NCBI GenBank assembly: GCA_958510875.1
Contig: OY294067.1
Location: forward strand, 248,511,736 to 248,575,735
Reading direction: 5' to 3'
Source: Endomychus coccineus
Lineage: Eukaryota > Arthropoda > Insecta > Coleoptera > Endomychidae
Length of the DNA: 64,000 bases
Shown here: positions 33,860 to 45,310 of the stretch, in pieces
Layout of the letters: every line of letters begins with the position of its first letter
How positions within the stretch are numbered: position 1 is the first letter of the stretch
Notes under the pieces: model-generated
Seen by the model: only the letters and a program-made list of their open reading frames with translations
Database searches by the model: none
What the model was told of the DNA's origin: nothing
Translations under genes and position numbers: made by a program

Positions 33860-34655
33860 ATAGTATATTGCTATTTTTATCAACATTTATTTCTGGTAAT
33901 ACCATAAAAACCTAAATACAAAGAAAAGCGCGTAATACATCTATGGTTCCAAAATACAAATCATGAAAAAATTTATAAACACCTTCTAAGTTTTTTCGCT
34001 TAATGGGCCACCATTTCGAAAATCCTTTCAAAGTGGTGGAAATACGAACTGAAGTGTTTTGGAGTGCGGTAGCTTCCTCCCAAACGGTAAATTTGTAGTT
34101 TTTCAAATGAGACTATATTATCTTATTGAAACATAATGACAGCAGTGCTTTTCTGGTTATAAATATATATCATAACGATACATTCAACTCATAGAAGTAT
34201 TCGAAAAAACGTAGTTACATTGAATTAATTACTTTATAATATCATGAAAGTAAGGTCGATTTTGATGAGTCTCGCTATAACGACTTCTTGATCTTAGCGT
34301 AGGACGAATCCAAAACAGTTTTTTTGTGACTTTTGACACTTGGTAAGTATACAATTACGCACGCCGCATCCGAAAGAATTTGGCCTTCTGCTTTTTGAAG
34401 AATTCATCTTGACTAACAACTATTGATCCATGATTCAATCTAACCAAACCGGCCTTACTTCGAAGAAATGTTGGCATAGCTACTGAAACTTTTTTTCATA
34501 TTACTCACCTTATATTCCAGATTAAAACGGAAAAAGCATATTTGATATGGCATAATCAATATCGGTATCCATTGGCATTATTAACAGAGGAAAGTTACAG
34601 TATCAAGAAAGTAAGAGATTGTAGTACCTGAAACAAAACCATTTTAACTTACTAG
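33860..34655. other. Unassigned sequence before mariner copy 1
   Basis: No protein-like frame with motifs or repeat ends was recognised. Confidence 0.35.
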
Positions 34656-34790
34656 GATACGAGGGCAAAGTGAAAAGTCCCTGAAAAATAAAACAGATGG
34701 CCCCACAATCGAAAATGCCTGTGACATTTGTGATGTACCGTCTTTAACTACAACGCATTAAAATTTTCACAATGATATGTCATTCAGTTC

Positions 34791-35062
34791 CACGGTCGTA
34801 TATACAGGTCTGGAAACTCGAGGCTGTTTCCTATGTGAGAAGTGAGTCCGCTAAGCGTCATCTGTTGCGTAGTACCAAAAGGGTGGCGCATGAGTCGAGG
34901 GACGTTCTCTGGCACGTATACGACCGTGTTTGAACGATATGGCGCCTAATCCTGACATCCTGACAACATACTTCGATTGGCTGAGCAAGGGACTACGAGT
35001 TTGGCGACATGTAAGAGACTCATGTTAAACATAGAGTTTCCAGACCTGTATATACGACCGTG
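34791..35062. mobile_element. 272-bp MITE with exact 8-bp target duplication, inside mariner
   Basis: Perfect 29-bp terminal inverted repeats (34791-34819 and 35034-35062) start CACGGTCGTATATACAGG. TTCAGTTC flanks both sides exactly (34783-34790 and 35063-35070). Mariner copy 3 has a single TTCAGTTC at the equivalent site (reverse strand, about 61410), which proves the empty site. An internal copy of the end motif, GTATACGACCGTG, lies at 34916-34928. An 8-bp duplication fits hAT or P superfamily elements. No coding sequence. Confidence 0.93.
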
Positions 35063-35117
35063 TTCAGTTCTGTTTTGACACCCATCGAAATAAGCAACAT
35101 TGAAGATTTTTGTAAAC

Positions 35118-36060
35118 ATGGAAAAAAGTGAATTTAACGTCTTAATCATTATTTCTTGCCTGGTAAAAACATTACGCAAACCAAAGCATTGCTTTTTAAA
35201 CATTATGGGGACTCCTGACCATCGACAGGAACGATTCACAAGTGGCTTACTGATTTTCGTTGTTGTAGTATGACCAGAAATGACGGCGAACGTTGTGGTC
35301 GTCCAATTAAGGTTACAACGCCAGAAATCGTCGATAAAATCCATGGTATGATATTGCACGATCGGCGAGTTAAAGTGGACAAGATTGCTGAGCTGAACGG
35401 ATACTCAACATTTTACATAAGTTTTTGAATATGAGAAAGTTATCTGCCAGATGGGTGCCGAATTTGCTCTCTGTGGACAACAAGCGCGACCGTGTGACAA
35501 CTTCAAAGGAGTGTTTGGCGATGTTCAAGCGCGATAAGACGGACTTTTTGCGCCTTTTCGCAATCGTGGACGAAACATGAATCCATAACAACACACCAAA
35601 GACCAAAGAACAGTCGGAACAGTGGATTTGTACTGGCGAATCGAAGCTGAAAAAGGCCAAAGTGGGCTTATCGGCCAACAAAGTCATGGCGACAGTTTTT
35701 TTGGATGCACATGGTATCGTTCATATCAATTACCTTGAAAAGGGTAAAACGATCACCGGTGTATATTAAGAAGAGCTCTTGGATCGATTTGACCCCGATC
35801 TGAAGCGAAAGTGGCATTTGGCAAAGAAAAAAGTGCTCTTCCACCAGGACAACGCACCAGTCGCAATGACAAAATTGCATGAATTGCGTTACGAATTGGT
35901 TAACCATCCACCATATTCTCCAGATTTGCCTCCCTGCAATTTTTATCCATTCCCAAACTTGAAGAGATTTGGCTCCAACGATGAGGTCATCCCTGAAACA
36001 ACCGTCCATTTTGAAGGATTGCCGAAACCGTATTATTTGGAAGGGATCGAAAAATTATAA
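35118..36060 (+). pseudogene. Mariner transposase (copy 1), inactive
   Basis: The start ATGGAAAAAAGTGAATTTAA encodes the MEKSEF leader, followed by the helix-turn-helix region (RCGRP-like GERCGRPIKVTT). The DD34D catalytic region is recognisable. VDET is followed by a TGA where Trp is expected (35578-35580). HQDNAP (about 35840) holds the second Asp, and HPPYSPDLPPCN the third. The last third, 35779-36060, is one open frame. A frameshift after the 5' quarter and stops at 35578 and 35767 remove activity. Transposase would bind the terminal repeats and cut-and-paste at TA. Confidence 0.95.
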
Positions 36061-36174
36061 AAACTTTGGACAAAGTGTATCGGGCGACAAGGAGATTATG
36101 TTGAGAAATAAAATAAGTCATTACCAAATAAATCATTTCCTGCTTCATTTCTCAGGAACTTGCCCTCGTATATG

Positions 36175-36820
36175 GACTGATGGTAGATTTTTATTTGGAT
36201 GGCAAATGATAAAAATTTGAGATTGAGAAACGAGGGAAAATATGAATTCATAAACATCAGTTGCGGAGATATCCCTCGAGTAAAGTACGAGTCCACTTCG
36301 TTTCAGTTCCAATTGCAATACGCTACGTGGGATATGAATATGCAACTGGGACGACCTAGTTGATGTTCTAATCCTATTACAGCCGATGCAATGAATTGTT
36401 TGTACTTTGGATAGAGGGTGCCCCATCCAAAATTGGTTATAACTATGGCTATGTGTCCAATGATGATCAGATTAGATGGAATGGTTGATATTCAATTGAA
36501 TTATGTCGTACTGAGTGAAGGGCAAGAGCCAAGGAACTTTCATATGAACATCCAATCAAGTTCGGGCTGATGAGATGTGAATGGTCTATTATACAATATG
36601 TTCCATTTATTGAATGAAATGGAACATACATCTTTTTGTTACACTATATTTTGATTTGATGTCGATGCATTTAAAACAATTGATTGTTTGGTAAACCATT
36701 CTTAATTTATTAGTCCACGCTGGTTATATTTGTAAATATTGATATTACAATCAATCAACATATTTTGATATGTGTATAATTCTCTATGAAGCTTATGTAG
36801 ATTAATAGAAATTTCAAACA
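36175..36820. other. Unassigned sequence after mariner copy 1
   Basis: A GGGTGCCCCATCC motif at about 36416 resembles an element end, but no partner was found. Nothing else recognised. Confidence 0.3.
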
Positions 36821-36827
36821 TTCTAAC

Positions 36828-36998
36828 CACAATAAATTCTCCATCCATCTATCAAAAGATGTGATGAAAATCTATAATAAACATAAATAAAATAACTATT
36901 GAAAACTTGATCTACCCGCAATAAATTCTCGCATCCATCAAATCAAAAGGTGTGATGAAAACCCATAATAAACTTAAATAAAATAACTATTGAAAAAC
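36828..36998 (+). repeat. Two-copy tandem repeat, period about 88 bp
   Basis: CAATAAATTCTC-CATCCATC...CAAAAG-TGTGATGAAAA...ATAATAAAC-TAAATAAAAT...AACTATTGAAAA is present twice (from 36830 and from 36919), about 90% identical. AT-rich and non-coding. Confidence 0.8.
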
Positions 36999-36999
36999 A

Positions 37000-38035
37000 T
37001 TTAATACTTATTTTACAAGTCTAAAGTATCTGTTACTATAATTAATGAATAGGTAATCACTCGGGTAATCATTATTATATCTTCAAATAACCCAACTATT
37101 TGGGGATCCAAAATGATCCAATTAACAGATATTAAATAAATAGAGGGTGTTACAAATTCGACGTGTTAGCATTGCTATCTCGGTAACTATAAGAGAAATA
37201 GAGTTGCTTGGATGAAGATGAAGTTGAAATTGAGGTAATTCCGATTACATCTGGAGATATTAGAAAAAACCGAAAAAATCAATTCTCTTTTTTGTTTTAC
37301 GCTTTTATTACTGCTTATTTTGGGAAACAAAGAACTTATTCGTGAGGCACTTTTCTATGCTATTCAAGAAAATAATTTTCGCATACGACGTTTCGTTTTT
37401 TATATAATTACTCACTTCAAATTTATTTTTTTAAATATGGGTTGAGTAAATGCCTATATCACTAGGAGTGACCGAAGTAACAATGTTTTCAAGTGATTAC
37501 TAACCAGGCTTCCTAGTTTACATCTCTCAATGTTTTCATACAAAAATTTAATGCTTCAATATTTACCTTTCATGGAAGCTATTGAATTGAATGTAAAATA
37601 TAGACTATCGCTTCGATTTTTTCAATTTTTTTGGAATTGTTGAGTAATCACTGCAAAATATTGAATACTAATCTGATCTAAATTTCCGAACTTCGATATA
37701 TTTTGGGGCTATTTACCTTTTTTCCATATTCTGAATCAGCTGTAATTTTCAGGTTTCTATCAGAAATATGTGTATGGATTCAGAGTTTGCTGAAAGTAAA
37801 TCCGTTTTAAAAAGTATTGGAATAGTAGCATAGAGCAGAAATTCAAATTCACACGAACTATAAAGTTGGCAATTGTTCTGTCACACAGTGCAATTGAGAT
37901 TGATTACACACTCCAGACGACACTTCACACTTTTCCACAAATATTATGTGAGTATATGATTAAAATTCGTCATCATTGTGGAAAAATCTATGCTTTGATT
38001 CTATGAAATGATCTCTCATGATGTCATTTGTGTCT
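37000..38035. other. Unassigned; one-sided AGAGGGTGTTACAAATTC end at 37142
   Basis: The word AGAGGGTGTTACAAATT at 37142 resembles the end of elements with CAGGGTGT termini, and the following 300 bp have the same style of T/A-runs. No matching right end was found, so the element call is not made. Confidence 0.3.
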
Positions 38036-38039
38036 TATC

Positions 38040-38651
38040 GAACATCTTTGATTCGGCCATTCACACAGAATGTGTTCCGCCATTTCATCATCCTCGAAAC
38101 ATAGTCAACATTGAGCCCAGCCTTCGTAGATTAACCTGCTTTACCCTAGGAATATTTTAGCTCTTGCTCTAGAACGGGCTAACCTTGTAAGGATTTGCCA
38201 GCATGATATAGCCATTTTAGCTGTGCTTGAAGATTTGCCAAGCACTAGTTCTGGTCCGAATGGCTGGGCATTCAAATCAGAGTTACTTTTTTCTTATTGC
38301 CTATGCTTGTAAGAGCTTTTTGCCAGTTCCATACCTTTCTTGACTTACAAAGATAGAAACCCATTGCTTTGAGAGGGGCTTAGTTGTCAGAGAAATAATT
38401 TATTGATCTGCGAGCCTGTTGCCTAGTTATAGCTCCTGTGCACATAATTCGATGGCATGTATTTCTGCTTGAAAAATAGTTGCATACACACCGAGCCTGC
38501 AACCGTATATTCCGGCTGCAACTCCTTGGAATGCCCCCCCCCCCTCCCCTCTGTAGATCGGTTTTATTCCGAATCCATTCATCTCGTCATGGGAAGATGC
38601 TGTTGAAGGTGAGGTTGATATTGGTCGTTGTTGGTGTGATATCTGAGACAA
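38040..38651 (-). pseudogene. Non-LTR retrotransposon RNase H to zinc-finger remnant
   Basis: Minus-strand frame 38427-38651 ends in AAGIYGCRLGVYATIFQAEIHAIELCAQEL-like sequence (GIYG...ATIFQAEIHAI), the start of an RNase H domain of I/R1-type elements, including the catalytic Glu of QAE. Downstream, frames are broken, but LCFEDDEMAEHILC (about 38090) marks the C-terminal C-x2-C...H...C finger. An 11-C run at 38534-38544 within the coding part suggests slippage expansion. Confidence 0.7.
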
Positions 38652-38659
38652 TTCTCAAC

Positions 38660-39925
38660 TTGAAATGTATATAATTAGAATTCCACCTAATACAGGTCGA
38701 ATTTTAAAATTCTGTGGTCTGAGATATCAGACCGTTCCGGTCCTAAATCAAAATATTTATATTATGAATAACATTTTTAATTTTACAGCTCTCGATGACA
38801 GATTAGCGAACTTATTCATTATACGCTATAAACCAATGATCGAGGTTCTATACCATAAGCAAGATCTTATTTGCGGTTTCTTATGTTATTTTTTACTAGA
38901 TTTCTTCAAGTCGTTGAAAAATTTGGCCAATTCAAACACCACACTTAATTCAGAGACGATTTGATTTATAGAATTATTATAATACAAATATTTGAACGAA
39001 GTGAAATATTTAGAAGTATTTGCAACAGACATATTTCCATTATAATGTTCTGTTGGATTTGTGATACTTTGAGGTTGCTTTATAAAGAGTGACATCATTA
39101 CAACGCAATCATCAGAATATTGACCTAGACAATGTACCATACTCTAGACTTGTTTAGAGTATCATTTAGCTTAGCTTCACATTTATGTACTTAATAGGAA
39201 ACAGTGTGTTGTCGGTTTCGCATAATGTCCGGTGAAGTTGAATGGAATGATTTCACCCTCAATCGTTAATTATATAGGTACTTTTGAAGTTGATGATTCT
39301 TCGAGGTTTTGATGAAAATTAGGAATGCTTTTGCATTACCTTGCTCGCAAGATTTCTTATTGGTAGAAATTAACGTTTTTTATTGCGCTTAACGACAAAA
39401 TTTCAACATCTGGAGTGATCAATCACTTACTGAGTGGGTAGGAAGTATGGGAAATGAAACAAATGAAATACAGAGGAAACGTCAATACGACATGAATGAT
39501 TTCAAAATATAGTTCAATGAATAGGAATTTTAGTGTTTAGTAAAAAAAAATTCCACATCTAAAGTGATATAAAATTATTCATTTCTACCATCTTATAGGA
39601 GGTAAGCTTTCAACGTGCTCCCTAGACGTATCTCCAGACTTGAGAGAAATATCGTTTTGAATTTATGACAGAATGTTTCTTTTTCAGAAAGGACCTATAT
39701 TTTTAAAATATTTTCAATCTTCCTTCACTTTATCCATTTTTGTTAATCTCAATAGAGTCCATCTTTCTTCTTCGAAATTGAGTAATGTGACGTACTGGTC
39801 TAGAATCGATATTTTCTAAAGAAATTAGAAGAAATCTACGATACAGGCTTACCAGCTTTGAAAAAAAAAACAATAGACTGATACCGTGCAAAATACATTT
39901 AGGTGTTTCTTATTTTTGAATTTAG
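38660..39925. other. Unassigned AT-rich sequence
   Basis: The plus-strand frame 38665-38964 and the minus-strand frame 38886-39140 have no motif. No repeat ends were recognised. Confidence 0.35.
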
Positions 39926-40097
39926 ATACGTCAATATTAAACTAGCACCTTATTTATAGGACCCCAAAATAAAAATCTGACGAAGTTGAATGAAAATGAA
40001 GACTAAGGAGAACATTGTTACCGCCCGGGTGCAATGAGTGGGAGCACTATCCAATAGCAAGCATAATAGGCGGCGAGTTCTTTAGGTATTAATGGAA

Positions 40098-40821
40098 CTG
40101 GGAAACGTAAATTGTGTCCCATTTCCATATTCCTACGTAAATTCAGTCCCACTGATAAAATCATACTACGGGTTTCAATATAATTCTAAGAATATTCTTA
40201 GGAATGAAAGTGTAAAGAAGTAAATGGGGTACAATAAACAATCATTATTGATTATTATGAGAGTGTTAAGATTAGCGCGACTACAATATTTGCATTCTAT
40301 ATCAACAAAGTTAGATAAGTAGGTTAGGTTGGGTTAGACAAGGTTAGGTTAGAAACAAAGGGGTACAATAAACAGTCATTATTGGTTATTATGAGTGTTA
40401 AGATAAGCGCGATTACAATATTTGCATTCTATATCAAGAAAGTTAGGTTAGGTTATACTAAGTTAGGTTAGGTTAGTTTAGTTTACAAACAAAGGGGGTA
40501 CAATAAACAATCATTATTGGTTATTATGAGAGTGTTAAGATTAGTGTGATTACAATATTTGCATTATGTATCAACAAAGTTTGGTTAGGTTAGATTAGAA
40601 ACAAAGGGGGTACGATAAACAACCAATATTGGTTATTGTGCAAATACTTGCGTACAGAAGGGTGGTTGGCCTAGGCAGCAGATACTACATGCTAATTATT
40701 TGACCTGACAACCAGGTACATAACTGGGACTCAGTTTACGTAGACCTTAAAAACACCTGGGACTGAATTTACCTACATAGAAAGGCAATTAATAGATGCC
40801 GAACTCAATTTACATTGACCC
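40098..40821. mobile_element. 724-bp non-autonomous element with TTAGG-like minisatellite
   Basis: It lies between AATGGAA (40091-40097) and AATGGAA (40822-40828), and copy A shows the single uninterrupted site TAATGGAATCA at about 29958, so the boundaries are certain. Ends are imperfect inverted repeats: CTGGGAAACGTAAATTG on the left and GGGTCAATGTAAATTG (reverse) on the right. The word GTAAATTCAGTCCCA recurs inverted near both ends (about 40135, 40727, 40756). The 7-bp (or imperfect 8-bp) duplication suggests hAT. No coding sequence. Confidence 0.85.
40229..40640 (+). repeat. Minisatellite, units of 112-135 bp, with (TTAGG)-like runs
   Basis: Units begin GTACAATAAACAATCATTAT at 40229, 40363, 40498 and (incomplete) 40610. 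Each has ATTACAATATTTGCATT and then a TTAGGTTAGGTTAG stretch of varying length before ACAAAGGGG. The TTAGG run is the insect telomere unit, but runs are only two to four repeats and are interrupted. Confidence 0.9.
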
Positions 40822-40929
40822 AATGGAATCACTCAAAAGAATAATAATAGTCCAATTCCTACCTACCTGTTGCCAACTGGTTCTATATTCAATGATAAAA
40901 TAAATCCAGAATCATTTTAGTTGGATACA

Positions 40930-43765
40930 CAAAAGAGATGAAAGAAATAAAGGAGATGTTAGATCGTGGCTATTCATATTTAAAGATGATGGCAACACCT
41001 TTTAGAAATTCAAATTGTTTGATTGAAAATCGTAAAATTATAATCAGTTTCTCTTTCAGTACAACGGATACCTTCAGCTTACCGATTATTTATCGCTTCA
41101 GCTGAATTAATAAAACGAATGAAATAATGTTTTTACTATTGCATGAGATAACTGCGTAGTCTCCTCAGATGAATGTTCCTCCCAAGGTTGTCTCATACTT
41201 GCCATACCATCCAGATTTATGAATTTTACATTTCCTAGTTCAAAATTCATTACGAATGTCAAATTCATACATCAAGCTCATGTAAATTTACAGAACGTGT
41301 CATTTCGCGTGTTGATTCAAAATCAGGTTGTATAACATCTTTATGCGGCTGATCAATGTTAGAGTATCCTTGGAATACTCGACAACCTTAGAACTGAAAT
41401 ATATTTGCATACATTTTATCCTTAAAGATCAAAGAATGTGATGTGAATACAGAAATAATAACGACAAGAAAAACGTGCGCGCATCATCCACAATAACCCT
41501 CGGTTCCTTTCACTACTCCACTTCTATCTAGCTGCGAATACATTCAATATCATTGCTTTATACTATTTGCTTATGTTTTCATTGAAACTATTTGTAGTAC
41601 AAAAAGTACACTGTCATGAAAGCCATTTGTTTGAAACTCATTTGGGAACGAAAATAATGCTTTTATAAGAATACGCGAATAAAAGAACCCTAGCTAAAGA
41701 TTCACTAAGTTAATGTAAAATTTATTAAAAAAAATTAGACACTTTAGTGCACTCGTTCTCAAACTTGAAGTCGTGCGCTAAAAAAATGCCTATTACTAGC
41801 TGTTGCCGGCTAGGCCCGGAGTAACATCTAATACCCGTAGAATAAAGCGTCGGATCCGCCGCCGCGATATCATTCCCCAAGTGAGTGGAAGCTGTTAAAT
41901 GAGTGGAAATGCGTAAAATTATACTCTACACATTGAAGTGATCGGGATATATATGCTATGGGATGGTTTGTCAAGGACATTATGTGAATGTCGATATATC
42001 AGCTGTCTGTAATGTAAACGTTACCTGTCTCCCTGAGCGATTACATGTTGTCTGTCATAGATATTCTGATCTGTGACAGTATGTTGTCCAATCAACGTTA
42101 TCTAAAGGCAATTACATTTTCTTACAAATTTAACCCCTAGACGGTTGAATGGGTTGTGTTAGGCAATTCAAAACAATTGGCATATTAACTCGGTATTCCA
42201 ATCAACGATGACATTATTATTGCTATATCAGAATTGACGTATGCTGAATATGATATATCCGGTAGTTTTCCTTATTATTCTTGGGGATCATATCTTTCAT
42301 AGTATTATGTACACATAATTCATCAACCACAATGCATTTTGATTAAAGTTCAAAGCTCTATAGTTGCATTATAATAAACTATGTTTTGAATTCATAATGT
42401 ATTCATGATGTATAATTATTTGACTTGAAGCAGGATGTTCGTTGATATATCCGGTAAATTGTTTGCTTTGAATATTCAAAATATACCGATATTGTATATT
42501 TAAAACTGATTTTATACGTTTTTCTTGACACTTTAATTTTCTTAACACTGTCCAGAATATCAGATAAAACATGATTAAAATGAACTATTTCGCTTAGCTA
42601 CAGAATTTATTTTTGAATCTCAAGACTAGGTATATATTTTCTTATTTATCGACGCATGGTTTTAGAATTTTAGAATGTCTTAATAATTCTCATGGGTGTT
42701 TCCGTTTTTCAATAAACGCTGTTTTAATATTTCTGGAATATTAAAGTTGAATTTGAATGGAGATGTCCGTTACTTTGTAATATTCCATTTTATCTACTAA
42801 AGTTGAAATTCAGCTGCAAATCTATATATAGATTGTACTGCAAACTACATAAAGTCCATAATATAATGTGTTGTGCTTCTTCTAGATAAATACCATCGTA
42901 AATAGAGTTAAACTGATGAATTGAAAAATTACCAATGAATAACTTGGTTTTTTACATAATATTCTCCTGCTATTATAACAAATTTTCTTGAGAAAAATAA
43001 GATAAAACAGGAAATGTATATGGCAGTTCTATTGTGATTTGAAAAAAAAATCTATTGGAAAATATAGTCCCTGAAATTATTGATTTATTCATTGCGAGTT
43101 TAGAATAAAAAGAAGTGCATTCAACACAATAACTATTTTAGACTAGGCGTTTAAATTTTTTTATCAGATATTATTATCTTGGAATACCTTCTTCTAATTT
43201 TTTTCATCAAGTTCATTATAAATTATAGTCGCCTTGCTTTTGTACTTTAGATTCGCGATCACATCTACAATTGTGAGTTCTTACAAGCTTCTCCAATATT
43301 ACATTGTGAAATGAGCTACCTTATGGTGAATTTCTTTATATACTTTGACTATCTGAGAGGGAAACCTATAATGCTCGAAGAACATCGTGTGAGCCCGCAT
43401 TGGATTGCAGGGAGAGGAGATAGGCATTCGTATTTTTCGGAGGTTATAGACATAGGGAAAGACCTCACTAGGTAAAGAGATCCACATTTTCGCTGTTCGA
43501 TAAAAAAAGGAAGTCTGGTAGAAAGAAGTTCGGCAGGTCTCGAGTTTGAAAGTGAAGTGGTGACTAGTTTGAGTTCGTCTAGACCACTTATTTGGAATCT
43601 CTTGTGGTGGAAATAAGTAAAATTATTCATGTTCATACTTTAATGAAGTATCTCCAAATGTACTAAATCCCGAAGCTTGGATATAAATTGGATGGTGTAA
43701 TGAGAATCATCATTCAATTCCGAGCATGTATGATATCCTTACCATTTACTATTTGAATTTAGTGA
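40930..43765. other. Unassigned; GC-rich patch at 41800-41880
   Basis: The patch GCCGGCTAGGCCCGGAG... to GCCGCCGCG (41805-41868) is strikingly GC-rich for this window, with no frame or RNA fold that I can name. The rest is AT-rich with short motif-free frames (42369-42572, 43299-43636). Confidence 0.35.
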
Positions 43766-43769
43766 TACA

Positions 43770-44220
43770 GAATATTGTTATATAGTATTTTTAGGTTAAG
43801 AATGATATGACTTCATACTTGGTTACTTTTGCAACAATTTCCCTAAGTACATGCCGCTCAATCTTCGTCAAAACAGGTATATTTCATTTTTACAGTTGGC
43901 AACACATTATCGATATAAATTGTACATTTCTTGATTGACTTAACCGTCCATATATTTGTTGTGAATCTGAATTTTTATAGAATTGAACTTCAAACATACA
44001 GAAACAATTCCTACCAAGACTGCAATTCTACGTTCTACGTACATTTACGTCGTGTGCTATGTAAATTTCGAAACGTGTAGGTACATTTTTTACATAAGTA
44101 TATTAAACTGAAAAAAAAATCTTTTTGGTTATCTCGACGGGGCAAGGATCTTCGAAAATGGTACTGTCAGTGATTCCTGGCAAGACTCTAATACTAAAAC
44201 TATGAAAACGATGAATAGTG
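43770..44220 (+). repeat. Dispersed repeat unit X, uninterrupted copy
   Basis: Same order and strand as 25955-27440 but without the non-LTR insertion: CTTTTGCAACAATTTCCCTA runs straight through at about 43825. Carries one extra segment (TCTTCGAAAATGGTACTGTC...) relative to the other copy near its right end. Confidence 0.8.
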
Positions 44221-44224
44221 GAGT

Positions 44225-44630
44225 CAATCTACGGAAAAGTAGGACGAGGTTCATACAATTTGATAGAGGTTAGCGAACTGGAAAAAATGGTGTCTTATGA
44301 TAAAAATAATAAGATTCTAAAATTTTTATTACCAATAGTGGGTGCAACCATGTCTAACCTGCAAAAAACTGTCTTTTTGCCCTTTTTTAGGTCAGTTTTG
44401 GAGTTTTATTTTTTTTGGACCCTTTAGACTTCCGGCTAAGGTTTCAAATTGGTACCCTTTTATTGTTGGTATTTGAGGAACCTTTAGTCTAAATTTCGTG
44501 ACATTCCGTTAACCTCCCCTCCTGGAATATATATAAATCCGTTTTTTTGGAGCAAAAATTCAAATTGGGCTATTTTGGCCAAATTGCAACCAAATTGGAT
44601 GAAATTTGGGAAACATAGGTCGTGGCGGTC
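44225..44630. other. Unassigned
   Basis: The plus-strand frame 44218-44427 has no motif. This may be the continuation of unit X or the 3' untranslated region of the next element. Confidence 0.3.
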
Positions 44631-44642
44631 ACAATAAGTGGT

Positions 44643-44957
44643 TCAAATATGGGCTAAAAATATTGAATAGTTTTCTCTTATGGCTTCAAGCGGCATATGT
44701 GTGTTACCGAGGTGTTGTAGCCTAAGAGAAGTCAGTGCTGGGCATTCTCCTAGGATGTGAGAGGCAGTTTCATACGCCTCTCCACATCTACTACAAGTTG
44801 AAACTTCAACAATGTCCATTGTGTGTAGATGTTCATTCAGATGACAGTGTCCTGCAAGGAGTCCTGTCACCAGTATTAGGCCTCTCCTGCTCATAGAGAG
44901 TAGGATTTTAGAGAGTTTAGACGAGAACTCCCTAATGTGGAGCTGCGCCTGTCTCAT
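44643..44957 (-). pseudogene. Non-LTR ORF2 C-terminus with CCHC-type finger
   Basis: 104 codons. LTGLLAGHCHLNEHLHTM is the usual L-TGH-LN-HL motif, followed by CSRCGEAYETASHILGEC (C-x2-C...H...C) and CPAL-S-RL-HLG. It lies directly downstream of the RNase H frame and overlaps it by 4 bp in another frame, so one frameshift separates them. The finger is thought to bind nucleic acid during target-primed reverse transcription. Confidence 0.85.
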
Positions 44958-45310
44958 GCCAGACCTAGAGCCAGTAGCTCCTTGAGGGCGTGAAGCCCGG
45001 TGGCCGATGAAATTCCGATCGTGAAATCGGGGCCAGGGGCGCTCAAGGAACCCCGTTTGGCCAATTCATCGGCTACTTCGTTTCCCCTCACTTCAGAGTT
45101 GGCGTGTACCCACACTAGCTGGAGCTTGATACTTCTGGCTGATCCAGCCAGAATTTCTCTGCACTCCAAAACAAGCCTAGAAGTTATTCTGTGAGCGCGA
45201 AGTGCACCCAGGGCCGCACGGCTGTCAGTGCAGATATAAATCCACCTACCCAGGTAGTGTAATTTCAGGTATTGCACAGACCTCAGCCTGGAATACGGTT
45301 GCGTGGGCAC
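44954..45310 (-). pseudogene. Non-LTR ORF2 RNase H domain
   Basis: 118 codons with IYICTDSRAALGALRAHR (Asp of the TDS motif), VLECREIL, and KLQLVWVHANSEVRGNEVAD, including the WV-GH-like loop and the terminal catalytic Asp of NE-AD. The expected His of WVPGH reads WVHAN, so one active-site residue is altered. The first catalytic Asp lies upstream, in a part broken by shifts. Confidence 0.88.

Larger units (their letters stand above)
34660..36168 (+). mobile_element. Mariner element copy 1, near full length, with nested MITE
   Basis: Ends CGAGGGCAAAGTGAAAAGTC and the inverted CGAGGGCAAGTTCCTG are flanked by TA (34658-34659 and 36169-36170). Removing the 280 bp of nested insertion and duplication leaves about 1.23 kb, the usual mariner size. 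It carries a complete but broken transposase (35118-36060). The inner terminal region AAATAAAACAGATGG is shared with copy 2 at 49.2 kb. Confidence 0.95.
39930..40925 (-). pseudogene. Tc1/mariner-superfamily transposase remnant, copy B (split)
   Basis: Parts 39930-40097 and 40822-40925 align with the relic at 29740-30060 (shared words: AACTAGCACCTT, AATCTGACGAAGTT, GGAGCACTATCC/GGAGCCCCATTG, GGTTCTATATTCAATGATAAAATAAATCC). The 724-bp piece between them is absent from copy A. The copy is more decayed than A, and no open frame remains. Confidence 0.75.

Noticed and set aside
35668..36009. Long minus-strand frames opposite mariner copy 1 (and the same at 34946-35687).
   Set aside because: They are shadows of the transposase read on the plus strand and have no motif.
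40229..40640. TTAGG runs as an interstitial telomere.
   Set aside because: The runs are two to four units long and are part of a minisatellite inside a mobile element.
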